In this document: positions 16,191 to 23,974 of the stretch, in pieces
Layout: each line of letters begins with the position of its first letter
Numbering within the stretch: position 1 is the first letter of the stretch
Assembly (NCBI GenBank): GCA_021413705.1
Contig: JAIOPX010000130.1
Span: 1-42,655 of the forward strand
DNA: 42,655 nucleotides
Source: Planctomycetota bacterium
GTDB lineage: Bacteria; Planctomycetota; Planctomycetia; Pirellulales; UBA7805
Reading direction: 5' to 3'
Notes under the pieces: generated by a model
What the model saw: the letters and a program-made list of their open reading frames with translations, nothing else
What the model was told of the DNA's origin: nothing
Database searches by the model: none
Program-made: the position numbers and the translations under genes

Positions 16191-16445
16191 TCACGAACGG
16201 ATGATTAGCTCGTAGTCATCGTGAGTGCCGATCCACACCCAGGTGAAGCCCGCATCGTCTTCGACGGCCAGGGCTCTGTAAGCAAGACCGACTCGAGCGG
16301 ACCAGAAGTTTCCGACTTTCTTGAAGTGCAAAGACGGATGCCGCGGATCGCGCCTGACCAACGCGAAGTTCTCTCTGGCAAGCCTTTGAATATCTCCTGA
16401 GAGGGCGTTGAAGCATCGCCAGAACCGATTGGTGGCTCGATGCAT
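16191..16445 (-). CDS. RelE/ParE-family toxin
   Basis: 84 residues with the RelE-superfamily pattern: a helical N-terminus (FNALSGDIQRLARENFALVR), then HPSLHFKKVGNFWSARVGLA, then YRALAVEDDAGFTWVWIGTH and DDYELII. This spacing of HPSLxFKxV, WSxRVGxxYRAL and WxWIGxHxEY is typical of ribosome-dependent mRNA interferases, though a ParE-like action on gyrase is not excluded. The ATG directly follows the antitoxin stop (TAA 16446-16448), so the pair is co-translated. Appears intact. Confidence 0.83.
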   Translation of the reverse strand: MHRATNRFWRCFNALSGDIQRLARENFALVRRDPRHPSLHFKKVGNFWSARVGLAYRALAVEDDAGFTWVWIGTHDDYELIIRS

Positions 16446-16646
16446 TTACAGTTCCTTAAGGCTTCCTTTTGCCTTTTCGTCCAGGGCCTCCTGCATGAGA
16501 AAATCTAATCGTCCGGTTGTGGAATCTTCCTCCAATTGACGATCCCATTTTTCCCAGTCTTTCTCACTGAACCAATTTCTCAATTGGGCGAACTCCGGAG
16601 CAGGCAGTGCTTCAATTGCCGCCTTGATTTCATCGACGTTGGACAT
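16446..16646 (-). CDS. RelB-like antitoxin partner
   Basis: 66 residues starting MSNVDEIKAAIEALPAPEFA, then LRNWFSEKDWEKWDRQLEED and LDFLMQEALDEKAKGSLKEL. This small acidic helical protein is the usual partner of the RelE-type toxin next door. The frame is open further upstream, but GGGAGGAAC four bases before ATG 16646 and a promoter at 16681-16709 fix the start. It neutralises the toxin and probably represses the operon. Confidence 0.83.
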   Translation of the reverse strand: MSNVDEIKAAIEALPAPEFAQLRNWFSEKDWEKWDRQLEEDSTTGRLDFLMQEALDEKAKGSLKEL

Positions 16647-16680
16647 AACAGTTCCTCCCTTCTTTGAGCTGGGCAACTTT

Positions 16681-16709
16681 ATTGTAGACGGTTGAAGAGA
16701 TCCTGTCAC
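16681..16709 (-). promoter_or_regulatory. Sigma-70 promoter of the RelBE-like operon
   Basis: On the minus strand GTGACA (16709-16704), a 17-base spacer, then TACAAT (16686-16681). Transcription would begin near 16674, about 28 bases before the antitoxin ATG. Confidence 0.65.
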
Positions 16710-16767
16710 CACAAAGCAACGTGCGATGTGCTTGTACCCTGCCGAAACATTGCCAACACGCAGCGGC

Positions 16768-16785
16768 GTGGGTGCAAGCACCCAC
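16768..16785. repeat. Perfect palindrome GTGGGTGC-AA-GCACCCAC
   Basis: An 8-bp perfect stem with a two-base loop, 28 bases beyond the ABC ATPase stop. There is no T-tract; it may stop transcription or mark another repeat family. Confidence 0.5.
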
Positions 16786-16812
16786 CCCGCAGTCTTACGT
16801 CCCCCGCTCGCC

Positions 16813-17739
16813 TTATGCGCTGACTCCCTGCGTCAGCAGCATGAACGCCGTTTCCAGGTTGATCTCTTTTTCCTTAAACAGTGTCAGCTTGTGGCCCCCT
16901 TGGATGAGGATGCTGGCCAGTTCGCTGTAGTCCTGCGTGTCGGTCACTAGCGTGACTTCGAGATGCTCGGGTTTCTCTTCGATCTTCTCCACAATCGGCG
17001 CCTGCTCCAGCAGCTTGGCGGCGGCGCCCAGCGGTCCGACTACGGCGATGTACAACACGGGCTGGCGGCGCAGGCGGCGCATCAGTTCGGTCACGTCCTC
17101 GTTGGCGATGAGCTGTCCCTGCTCGATCATTCCTACCTTGTTGCACATATCCGCCAGCTCGGGCAGGATGTGGCTGGAGATCATGATCGTCTTGCCCATG
17201 TCGCGGAGCCGCTTGATCAGCTCCCGCATCTTGATTCGCTGCCGCGGATCCAGCCCGCTGGCCGGTTCATCCAGCAGCAGCACTTGCGGATCATGGAGCA
17301 TGACGCGGGCCAGGCCAAGGCGTTGCGTCTGCCCGCGCGACAACGTGTTGGCCATTTCGTGGCGTTTGAACTCCAGATCGACCAGGTCGAGCACCCGATC
17401 GCACACTTCGCGCCGGGCCTGGCCGTCGATCCGGTAGCAGGCGGCAAAAAACTCCAGATACTCGATCACCTGCATGTCGTCGTACACGCCGAAAAAATCC
17501 GGCATGTAGCCCACCATCCGGCGAATCTCGCGGGGATGCGTGTAGATCGAATGGCCGCAGACATAGGCTTCGCCCCAGGTGGGATCCAGGAGCGTTGAGA
17601 TCATCCGCATCGTGGTCGTCTTGCCGGCGCCGTTGGGCCCGATGAAGCCGAACACGTCCCCCGCGCTGAGCTTGAGGTCCAGTTCCTTGACGGCAAAAAA
17701 ATCGCCGTACTTTTTCGTCAGATCACGAGTTTCGATCAT
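16813..17739 (-). CDS. ABC transporter ATP-binding protein (GldA/CcmA-like)
   Basis: 308 residues. Walker A GPNGAGKTT (34-42), signature LSRGQTQ (133-139), Walker B VLLLDE (153-158) and switch His190 (MISSH) are all present, so it should hydrolyse ATP. The C-terminal 85 residues form the extra domain of drug/gliding-type exporters, ending LETAFMLLTQG. It is the last gene of a four-gene minus-strand operon, 27 bases after the large membrane protein, which may be the membrane-side partner. No separate permease with six helices is present in the window, so the permease may lie elsewhere. Confidence 0.9.
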   Translation of the reverse strand: MIETRDLTKKYGDFFAVKELDLKLSAGDVFGFIGPNGAGKTTTMRMISTLLDPTWGEAYVCGHSIYTHPREIRRMVGYMPDFFGVYDDMQVIEYLEFFAACYRIDGQARREVCDRVLDLVDLEFKRHEMANTLSRGQTQRLGLARVMLHDPQVLLLDEPASGLDPRQRIKMRELIKRLRDMGKTIMISSHILPELADMCNKVGMIEQGQLIANEDVTELMRRLRRQPVLYIAVVGPLGAAAKLLEQAPIVEKIEEKPEHLEVTLVTDTQDYSELASILIQGGHKLTLFKEKEINLETAFMLLTQGVSA

Positions 17740-17740
17740 T

Positions 17741-17786
17741 GAGAGGGAGGGGTTAGGGAGCAGGGACTAGGGGCGAGGGGCAAGAG
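17741..17786. repeat. G-rich low-complexity repeat between operon genes
   Basis: GAGGGAGGGGTTAGGGAGCA followed by GGGACTAGGGGCGAGGGGCAA: tandem AGGG units filling the gap between the membrane protein stop (17767) and the ABC start, and running into the last codons of the former. It resembles 13128-13176. Confidence 0.6.
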
Positions 17787-19884
17787 CTTTGTTTTGAATC
17801 GGGACAATCACTCGATACATCGTCAGGCCGCCGGGCGAGGCGGGGGCCAGGGGTTTGTCGCCGTCGCGTACTTCCGCAGTGGCCTTGGGTCGCAGGCCGA
17901 TCAAGATGGCCTGATCGTCACTCAACTGCCGGGAAATGTCGATCGTGACATCATACCGGTTTTTCAATCGCGTGTAGTCTTGTCCGCCGACGGTTCGATA
18001 AAACGACATGACCTGCAGGATTCGAGCGGCATCGGTGCCCAGGTGGTCGTAGGCTTCATCCGCCTCACGGCGCCGTGTCAGGTAGCTTTGCGCCGCGCGG
18101 GGGCCGAGGCCGTCGTGGATCGCCAATCGCTCCTTGGGAGCCAGCGTTCCCAAGGGATAAGCCCAGCGCTTGGTCAGCAACACGCACTGCTCCAAAGGGG
18201 CCTCGGAGTTGTTGACCACCGTGCCGGAGAGCAGTCCTTCGAGCCCTCCCTTGGCGGGTGTCACATTGGCGGAGAGGGGGGCCGAACCTTGAGGGGTCCA
18301 GCGAGCGACAAAACTCTTGGTGGACCAGACGGGGATCGGCACCTCGTCGAGCGCATCGAGGTTTGAAGAAATATCGTAGGGCTGGCCCGCCAAGGGGGGC
18401 GTGGCTCGTGATTCCATGCCACCCAGCGCCGTGCCGGGTAGTCCAAACCAGGAGAGCAATAATTCCGGCGCCACGCGGGAACCGGGAGAAGCCAGCGTCA
18501 GGTCATAGGCCTGCCCGCGCGGGCTGAAGATCGTGAACCATGTCGTTGCGCGCCGTGCGCTTTGCACGTCGTCGTAGTCGATCACATCAACCTGGTTCAT
18601 GCGAAGCTGGTTCCCCTTGAGCCCAACAGCCAGTGCATAGGCTCCGCCACAAGTGAGCAGGATGAGCAGCGGCATGGTGATCCATGTGAGTTCCATACGC
18701 TTCAAGACTCGCCTGACCAGCAAGAAGTCGCCGGGGCCTAGCAGTACGACATAGGCCATCATCATTCCCAACAGAGCACCGAAGGGCAGCAGCCGCACTC
18801 CTTGCTTCTGGAACTGATCGAGAGCCGTGCGAAGCTGGCCACTGAGATCGTCATAGCCGGCGTGCGTGACTTCTCCCAGCGTCGTGGGAGTTTCGGCATC
18901 GCGGGCTCCCACTGGTTTGGTGAGCCGGGTGGCACTGAGCGAGAAACGCTCTCCCTCGGACAGCGGCTCCAGCAGCGTTTCCACGCCACTGGCTCGCTCC
19001 AGCGCGCCGGCGTTGCTCATGGCAATGACCTTGTCGAAGCGCCCCGGCGCCCAGTCGGCAGCCTTGCTGTCGGTTGCGAGTACTTTTTCGCCGTTGGCGC
19101 CGAGCGTCATCAGCAGCGTGCCGCCACGTCGGAGCCAACCATCGAGCGCGGCCATGGGGGCATCAGCCTTCAACAACGCCGATAGCTCATTCCCACTGCC
19201 GGGCAGCACGACCACATCGACCCCTTCGTAGCCATACCATTGGTACGGCAGATCAGCGGGATCGGTGACCGTGACAATGCGCCCACCCGAGGACTTGAAC
19301 TGGCGGTTGGCGGCCAAAGTCGCGGCCAGATGTTTGGTCGTGCCGAGGGACAAGAGAAGCCAGGCGTCGCTCGGCATGGCCGGAGTCAGTTCACCTCCGG
19401 CCAGATCGAACATCCGGCGGGCGATTTCTCGCTCGCCATCACGTAGCACGACGATCATCTCGCCGCTATTGCGGCCGATTTTGACGAAAAGCCTTTCAGC
19501 TTGCTTATTGGAATTCTCAAGCGAGTGACGCACCCTGGTAGGGACGCCATCGCTGTCGGGGACAGTAACTTCGAGCGACACGTTCTTGGAATCGGGAAGC
19601 TCGCCAAACTTTACGCTCAGCGGCGTCCAATAACCGAGCTTGTAGTTTCCGTCAAAGCCAAGTTCGACGCGATCGATGGAGGGTGCGGCAAGTGCAGAAT
19701 TGAACCACAGAGACACAGTGGCACAGAGAAGCAAAGAAATGACGAAACTCGAATGATGAAAGAATGACGAATGACAAAACTCGAATGACGAAGGCGTGTG
19801 TTCGCGATACGCGATATCGCAACTCGGATTTCGGATTTCATGCGTCATTCTGATTTCGTCATTCGCCATTTCCGTCGCACTCAT
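17767..19884 (-). CDS. Large exported membrane protein with glutamine-amidotransferase-like domain, ABC-operon partner
   Basis: 705 residues from ATG 19884, overlapping the MazG stop as ATGA. After a signal-like helix (SLLLCATVSLWFNSALAAPS) comes a beta domain (RVELGFDGNYKLGYWTPLSV), then a DJ-1/GATase-like segment VDVVVLPGSGNELSALL with WLRRGGTLLMTLGANG. Two membrane helices follow (LLPFGALLGMMMAYVVLLGP and WITMPLLILLTCGGAYALAV), then a long C-terminal domain. The arrangement resembles proteins placed next to GldA-type ATPases. The first 60 residues are encoded by low-complexity repeat DNA, including most of the signal peptide, so the true start could be later, for example a TTG before the LLLCATV run. 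The role is unknown. Confidence 0.75.
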   Translation of the reverse strand: MSATEMANDEIRMTHEIRNPSCDIAYREHTPSSFEFCHSSFFHHSSFVISLLLCATVSLWFNSALAAPSIDRVELGFDGNYKLGYWTPLSVKFGELPDSKNVSLEVTVPDSDGVPTRVRHSLENSNKQAERLFVKIGRNSGEMIVVLRDGEREIARRMFDLAGGELTPAMPSDAWLLLSLGTTKHLAATLAANRQFKSSGGRIVTVTDPADLPYQWYGYEGVDVVVLPGSGNELSALLKADAPMAALDGWLRRGGTLLMTLGANGEKVLATDSKAADWAPGRFDKVIAMSNAGALERASGVETLLEPLSEGERFSLSATRLTKPVGARDAETPTTLGEVTHAGYDDLSGQLRTALDQFQKQGVRLLPFGALLGMMMAYVVLLGPGDFLLVRRVLKRMELTWITMPLLILLTCGGAYALAVGLKGNQLRMNQVDVIDYDDVQSARRATTWFTIFSPRGQAYDLTLASPGSRVAPELLLSWFGLPGTALGGMESRATPPLAGQPYDISSNLDALDEVPIPVWSTKSFVARWTPQGSAPLSANVTPAKGGLEGLLSGTVVNNSEAPLEQCVLLTKRWAYPLGTLAPKERLAIHDGLGPRAAQSYLTRRREADEAYDHLGTDAARILQVMSFYRTVGGQDYTRLKNRYDVTIDISRQLSDDQAILIGLRPKATAEVRDGDKPLAPASPGGLTMYRVIVPIQNKALAPRP
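19690..19872. repeat. Composite low-complexity repeat translated as the N-terminus of the membrane protein
   Basis: Two repeat types side by side. At about 19750-19872 are many imperfect copies of GAATGACGAA and AATCCGAAATC on the minus strand; at about 19697-19735 is ACCACAGAGACACAGTGGCA continuing CAGAGAAGCAAAG. The whole block is read in frame by the 705-residue protein. Confidence 0.7.
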
Positions 19885-20276
19885 GGCTTCTCCGCGTCGT
19901 CGCAGGTGCAAGCCAGTTTACCGCAACCGGGGCAGCCGCGGCCATATTTTTCCGCGATGGCTGCCGTCAGATCGACGCCCGCCACGTTGGCGATTGTCGT
20001 GAGCCAGGCCAGCACGTCGGCAAACTCGGCGGCTTGTTCGGCATGCGTCCCGCTGCGCAAGGCCGCGGCGAGTTCACCCACTTCCTCCATCAGCCACATG
20101 AAGGTGCCATCGACGCCACGGGCTTGATCCTTCGAGCCGTACATATTGCGGATCAATTGCTGGAAGTCGCGGAGTGTGATGTTGGCGGCGTCACCTGTAG
20201 CATGGGCTTCCCAGCCCGTGTCGGACGAAACGGGTTGGGAAACCCGTTCTACGGTTGGCTTCAATGGTTCGGTCAT
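19881..20276 (-). CDS. MazG-like nucleotide pyrophosphohydrolase with C-terminal Cys cluster
   Basis: 131 residues. The all-alpha NTP pyrophosphohydrolase core begins ITLRDFQQLIRNMYG, has the metal-binding EEVGE (64-68) and EFADVL (E84, D87), and ends AAIAEKYGRG. A CPGCGKLACTC tail (C115, C118, C123, C125) looks like an added zinc site. It likely hydrolyses NTPs or dNTPs to NMP and pyrophosphate. Start and stop both overlap neighbours as ATGA, marking an operon. Residues 8-28 (TVERVSQPVSSDTGWEAHATG in part) are encoded by a double-hairpin repeat lying inside the gene; normal members start close to LRDFQ. No later start codon is available before LRDFQ, so the repeat is translated. Confidence 0.83.
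   Translation of the reverse strand: MTEPLKPTVERVSQPVSSDTGWEAHATGDAANITLRDFQQLIRNMYGSKDQARGVDGTFMWLMEEVGELAAALRSGTHAEQAAEFADVLAWLTTIANVAGVDLTAAIAEKYGRGCPGCGKLACTCDDAEKP
20195..20254. repeat. Double-hairpin repeat, family A, inside the MazG-like gene
   Basis: CTGTAG...CTACGG outer ends enclose TGGGCT-TCCC-AGCCC(G) and AACGGGTT-GGGA-AACCCGTT (8-bp perfect). Same family as 6286-6364. It lies in the coding region near the 5-prime end and keeps the frame. Confidence 0.75.
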
Positions 20277-23173
20277 GGTCCGATCTGTTTCTCCAATTCA
20301 GCCACGGCCGGATCTGTGGGCCAGAGCTTTTTGAAATCTGTAAGCGCCGCGCGGGCCTTTTTCTTGTCCCCGGTTCCGTCGAGCGCCCGAATCAAACCCA
20401 ATCGCAGATCGGGCTGTTTAGGGGACGTTTCGATGGCCAGTTCGTATTCTACGACCGCAGCCGGCCATTGTTTCAACGCGGCCAAAGATTCTGCCCGAGT
20501 TTTCCGTGCAGCCAGATCCCGGGCCTTGATGTTCAACACTTCCATCGACCAGCGGGCCGCTTCCTTGTCGTCTTTGGCGGCTACGGCCAATTCCATCAGT
20601 TTCTTGCGAACCGTCAAGTCATCGCCATCATGCTCGGCCAGCACGACCAGCAGCGGACGGAGCTTGGCCGTGTCGCCGGACTTAAGGTATACCCTGGTGA
20701 GCAGTTTCGTCCAACTCGAATCGCCGCCAAACCGGTCGCGGCCGAGTTGATAGAGTTCGGCCGCGCCGTCATTGTCACCCCGGCGATACTTCAACCCGGC
20801 CAACAACTTCAAAAGTCCGGCATGCGGCTGCTTGCGGTCGAGCGCTCCTTCGAGCTTCGCTTCGACGCCGTCGGTGTTGCCGACCAGCAGGTCGAGCCGA
20901 GCCAGGACATACGTTGCTCCTGGATGCTTCGGCGCGACAGCCAGGGCATCACGTGCTAGTTGACCGGCCTTCGGGAACGCTTCTCGATCGAGATAAGCCT
21001 GCGCCAACGCCACGAGCTTGTCCGGGTTCTTCGGATCGTCGGCCACGGCCTTCAACAACGCGGGAAAACCACCGGCCGGAGGCGTTTGCTGTCCGGTCGT
21101 TTGCAATCCGGCAACAACCTTCTTGACGTACTCGATGTAGCCTTTCTCAAAATCGTCCAACTCCACGCCGAACGCGCGGCGGATGGTGGCCGTAGTGTCG
21201 AGGTTGTCGGCATACCCGGCCAGCATCTTTGCCAGGGCATCGTCTCCGAACCGCTCGAGCATATACTCGGCATACATTTCAGCCTGGCAATAGGCCATCT
21301 GCCAGTTCTCGCTCGTCTCGGGACGAATGAAACCCTGGTTGATCGTGGAGAGATTGAAAACCTTGCCGGCCGGCACACGCGCGAGCAGCATCTCGTTCCA
21401 CTCGTCGGCGCGGGGATAGCCTTCGTTGTAGACGGCTAGCGCTTCGGTGAACCAGTGCGGGATGCGATAGTTCGTCTGTTGGAGGTTCATCACATGGATG
21501 AACTCATGCTGCACCACGCGCGCCCAGTTGAACGGCTGCTTCATCCCCGAGGGAGAGACCATAGCCACCATCCGCCCCACGCAGGCGCCGATGGTGTGAA
21601 TATGCGGCAGGCCGACCGTGCGAGCGCTGAACCAACCGTGCGCCGTGGTGTTCTTGGCCTTGTTGAAGATTTCGAACAGCGTCTTCCCCTTCGGCTCAAA
21701 ACCAAACTGCTTCACGAGCCGCGGATAGACCTCTTCCAGTTGCCGGGCGATCGCCCTGGCCTCGACAGCGTCGAGCTTCTCGTCGTAGCGAATGATGAAG
21801 TGATCGGTCTCGAGCGTGGCATAGCCGTCCAGTACGTCCAATACTTCCAGGCTGTTTTTGACGCGGACGTTACCAAAATCGACCTCAAACGCTTTGTCGA
21901 GCGTCTTGCGTGCTTCTTTTTCCTGACCCAGCCGAAGCTCGATGATTCCCAGACGACCATAGGCGCCGGTCAACTGCGGGACGGCAGCTATCGCGTCGCG
22001 AAAGTAGACGGCCGACTCCGGCCAGCGGCGCAGGCTATCGAGGCTCTCGCCGAGCGCTTCGTAGTAGTCGCTAGGTCGAGCGTTGCGTTTCTTGACTTCG
22101 GCCGTAAGTTTGCCGAGCCGCGATTCAGGGCCGGTTTTGTCGAGGCCATCGAGCGCCCCGCGAGCAGCGGCCAGGCGACCCAGCGTCCCTTCATCTTCCG
22201 GCCGCAAGGGCAGGGCGGCCACCAGTAGTTTCTCCGCCAGGGCCGGTTCAAAGTTCGCCAGTTCGATATCGGCCAGCACCAACTTGGCCGAGAGCAAGTT
22301 GGGATTGATTTTCAGCGCCGCCTCGGCCGCGCTCTTGGCCTCTTCAAGCTGATAGTTCTGTAAGGCAAGCCGCGCCAGGGCCGCATGGACTTCCGCCGCA
22401 TTGGGATTGATCTTCAGCGCCGCTTTGAATGCCTTTACGGCTTCGGGCTGATTGTATTTCTCCATGAAGAGCAGGCCCGACTCCAGGTGAGCGGGCCAGT
22501 AGTCTGGATCTAATTTCAGCGCGAGTGGATAGACGTCGTTCACCAGATCACTGAACTGGCCATGCGAGCGCCGCCAGCGGGCGTTTTGGGCCAAACCCAG
22601 AGCCGTGTAGCGGACAGCGTCTGGATCGGTAAACTCGGTGTCGTTGTAAAGTTGAACGAAAGAGTCGTATGCCTTATCGGCCTCGTCGATCTTGCCACGC
22701 GCGCGAAGCAACTCGGCAGCGATCCATCGCGCCTGCGGATCGCGCGGAGCAAGTTTCAGCGCCGCGGACACTTGGCGATCGGCCTTGGCAAGGTCTCCTC
22801 GCTCCAGCGCAATTTGTGCTCGCTCCGCGGGAAGCCGAACCTCTTTGGGATGTGCCGCTTCCGCCTCGGCCAATGCCTTATCGGCCTTATCCAACTCCCC
22901 TACCGCCATCGAGCAGCGGGCGTTTCCCAAGGCCGCATCGACGGGGTGTTTTTTCGCCAACAGATCGTACGACTCCGCCGCTTCGGCATAGTTACCCTTG
23001 AGGAACAACTTGCGGGCGGCAGCTAGGTCGTCGGCGGCTGCCTGGGCTGTCAGGTTGCCCATTACACAGGCGGCTGCGGCCAGCACTGCCCAACATCGTG
23101 GTAATCGCCAAACTCGTTGAAAAACCAAGGTGGAATCTGCCTGGGGAAAAGGAAAGGAATCCGAGGCTACCAA
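20273..23173 (-). CDS. Exported TPR-repeat gluzincin metallopeptidase (peptidase MA-like)
   Basis: 966 residues. Signal peptide near 25-47 (CWAVLAAAACVMGNLTAQAA). Residues 48-440 are TPR repeats (for example AAARKLFLKGNYAEAAESYD and AFKAALKINPNAAEVHAALA). The peptidase domain carries HEFIH at 556-560 and, 15-20 residues later, HWFTEALAVY with the third zinc ligand Glu, the gluzincin pattern of peptidase MA-like families. More TPRs follow to the end. It is first in the operon with MazG, the membrane protein and the ABC ATPase, joined by an ATGA overlap. It probably acts in the periplasm; the substrate is unknown. ATG 23173 is used; a start nearer the signal peptide is possible. Confidence 0.87.
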   Translation of the reverse strand: MVASDSFPFPQADSTLVFQRVWRLPRCWAVLAAAACVMGNLTAQAAADDLAAARKLFLKGNYAEAAESYDLLAKKHPVDAALGNARCSMAVGELDKADKALAEAEAAHPKEVRLPAERAQIALERGDLAKADRQVSAALKLAPRDPQARWIAAELLRARGKIDEADKAYDSFVQLYNDTEFTDPDAVRYTALGLAQNARWRRSHGQFSDLVNDVYPLALKLDPDYWPAHLESGLLFMEKYNQPEAVKAFKAALKINPNAAEVHAALARLALQNYQLEEAKSAAEAALKINPNLLSAKLVLADIELANFEPALAEKLLVAALPLRPEDEGTLGRLAAARGALDGLDKTGPESRLGKLTAEVKKRNARPSDYYEALGESLDSLRRWPESAVYFRDAIAAVPQLTGAYGRLGIIELRLGQEKEARKTLDKAFEVDFGNVRVKNSLEVLDVLDGYATLETDHFIIRYDEKLDAVEARAIARQLEEVYPRLVKQFGFEPKGKTLFEIFNKAKNTTAHGWFSARTVGLPHIHTIGACVGRMVAMVSPSGMKQPFNWARVVQHEFIHVMNLQQTNYRIPHWFTEALAVYNEGYPRADEWNEMLLARVPAGKVFNLSTINQGFIRPETSENWQMAYCQAEMYAEYMLERFGDDALAKMLAGYADNLDTTATIRRAFGVELDDFEKGYIEYVKKVVAGLQTTGQQTPPAGGFPALLKAVADDPKNPDKLVALAQAYLDREAFPKAGQLARDALAVAPKHPGATYVLARLDLLVGNTDGVEAKLEGALDRKQPHAGLLKLLAGLKYRRGDNDGAAELYQLGRDRFGGDSSWTKLLTRVYLKSGDTAKLRPLLVVLAEHDGDDLTVRKKLMELAVAAKDDKEAARWSMEVLNIKARDLAARKTRAESLAALKQWPAAVVEYELAIETSPKQPDLRLGLIRALDGTGDKKKARAALTDFKKLWPTDPAVAELEKQIGP

Positions 23174-23342
23174 AAAGGCCGATCCATCACGGCCGTCAGG
23201 ATTTACGGTATCTCAACCTGCCCCGCCGGGCAAGCCGCTGAGGTGGCGAAATGCCCCTGCCACAGATATGATGGCAGCCGCCAAGGGGCACAAACGTCTC
23301 TCTCACTTTGGACAACCCGCAGGCCATCCGTGGCATGATGCT

Positions 23343-23951
23343 ATGTCAGCACTCGAAACCAATCGTCCAGAAGACAATCCCTTCGCTGCGCCCCGATCCC
23401 TTGAGCAGGCAGAAGTTACCGTCGAGGGGAACGATCCGCAGCAGACTGAACTCATTGCGTTTGTCGGTCGCAATGCCAAGTACTTTCTGCCACGGTGGGA
23501 GCGGACCCAAGGAAACTATGGCTTCAACTGGGCCGCCTTTTTTCTCGGGCCGCTGTGGACGGCTTATCGAAAGATGTATCGAGTGACCGCGATCTACCTG
23601 GGCATCGTCGTGCTGCTGACGGTCGCGGAATTGGTGGTCTTCGACGTGATCTTGAAAGAGGAAATGCCGCGAGCGGTGGACCGCGTTATCACCATTGGCT
23701 TGGCCATCGGTTGCGGCTACCTGGCCAACTCGTTGTATCTGAAGCACGCGCGGCGGGCGATTGATCGAGCGCACCGCGTAGAGCCCGAACCGGTCGCCAG
23801 ACTCGCATTGCTGCGCCGGCGCGGCGGAACCAGTTGGCTGGCGGTGTTCCTATTGCTCGTCCTGATGATTGGACTTTTCGCGTTAGTGGTGGGAGTCTTG
23901 ATCGGAATGGAACCAACTGTGCTTGGTGGGGTCGAGTCGGTCACTCGGTAA
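23343..23951 (+). CDS. DUF2628 family membrane protein
   Basis: 202 residues from ATG 23343. The DUF2628 signature is clear: FVGRNAKYFLPRWERTQGNY then FNWAAFFLGPLWTAYRKMYR. Hydrophobic helices follow at about 85-105 (IYLGIVVLLTVAELVVF), 115-135 and 170-195 (WLAVFLLLVLMIGLFALVV). The upstream open frame to 23130 is not protein-like. The gene is divergent from the TPR peptidase and convergent with the serpin. Function is unknown; the family is often linked to membrane stress or is found with zinc-ribbon proteins. Confidence 0.85.
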   Translation: MSALETNRPEDNPFAAPRSLEQAEVTVEGNDPQQTELIAFVGRNAKYFLPRWERTQGNYGFNWAAFFLGPLWTAYRKMYRVTAIYLGIVVLLTVAELVVFDVILKEEMPRAVDRVITIGLAIGCGYLANSLYLKHARRAIDRAHRVEPEPVARLALLRRRGGTSWLAVFLLLVLMIGLFALVVGVLIGMEPTVLGGVESVTR

Positions 23952-23974
23952 ACGCTACTGCACTATGCGATCAC

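Noticed and set aside
16963..17598. 211-codon plus-strand frame antisense to the ABC ATPase
   Set aside because: His/Gln-rich mirror of the ATPase; Walker and signature motifs are on the minus strand.
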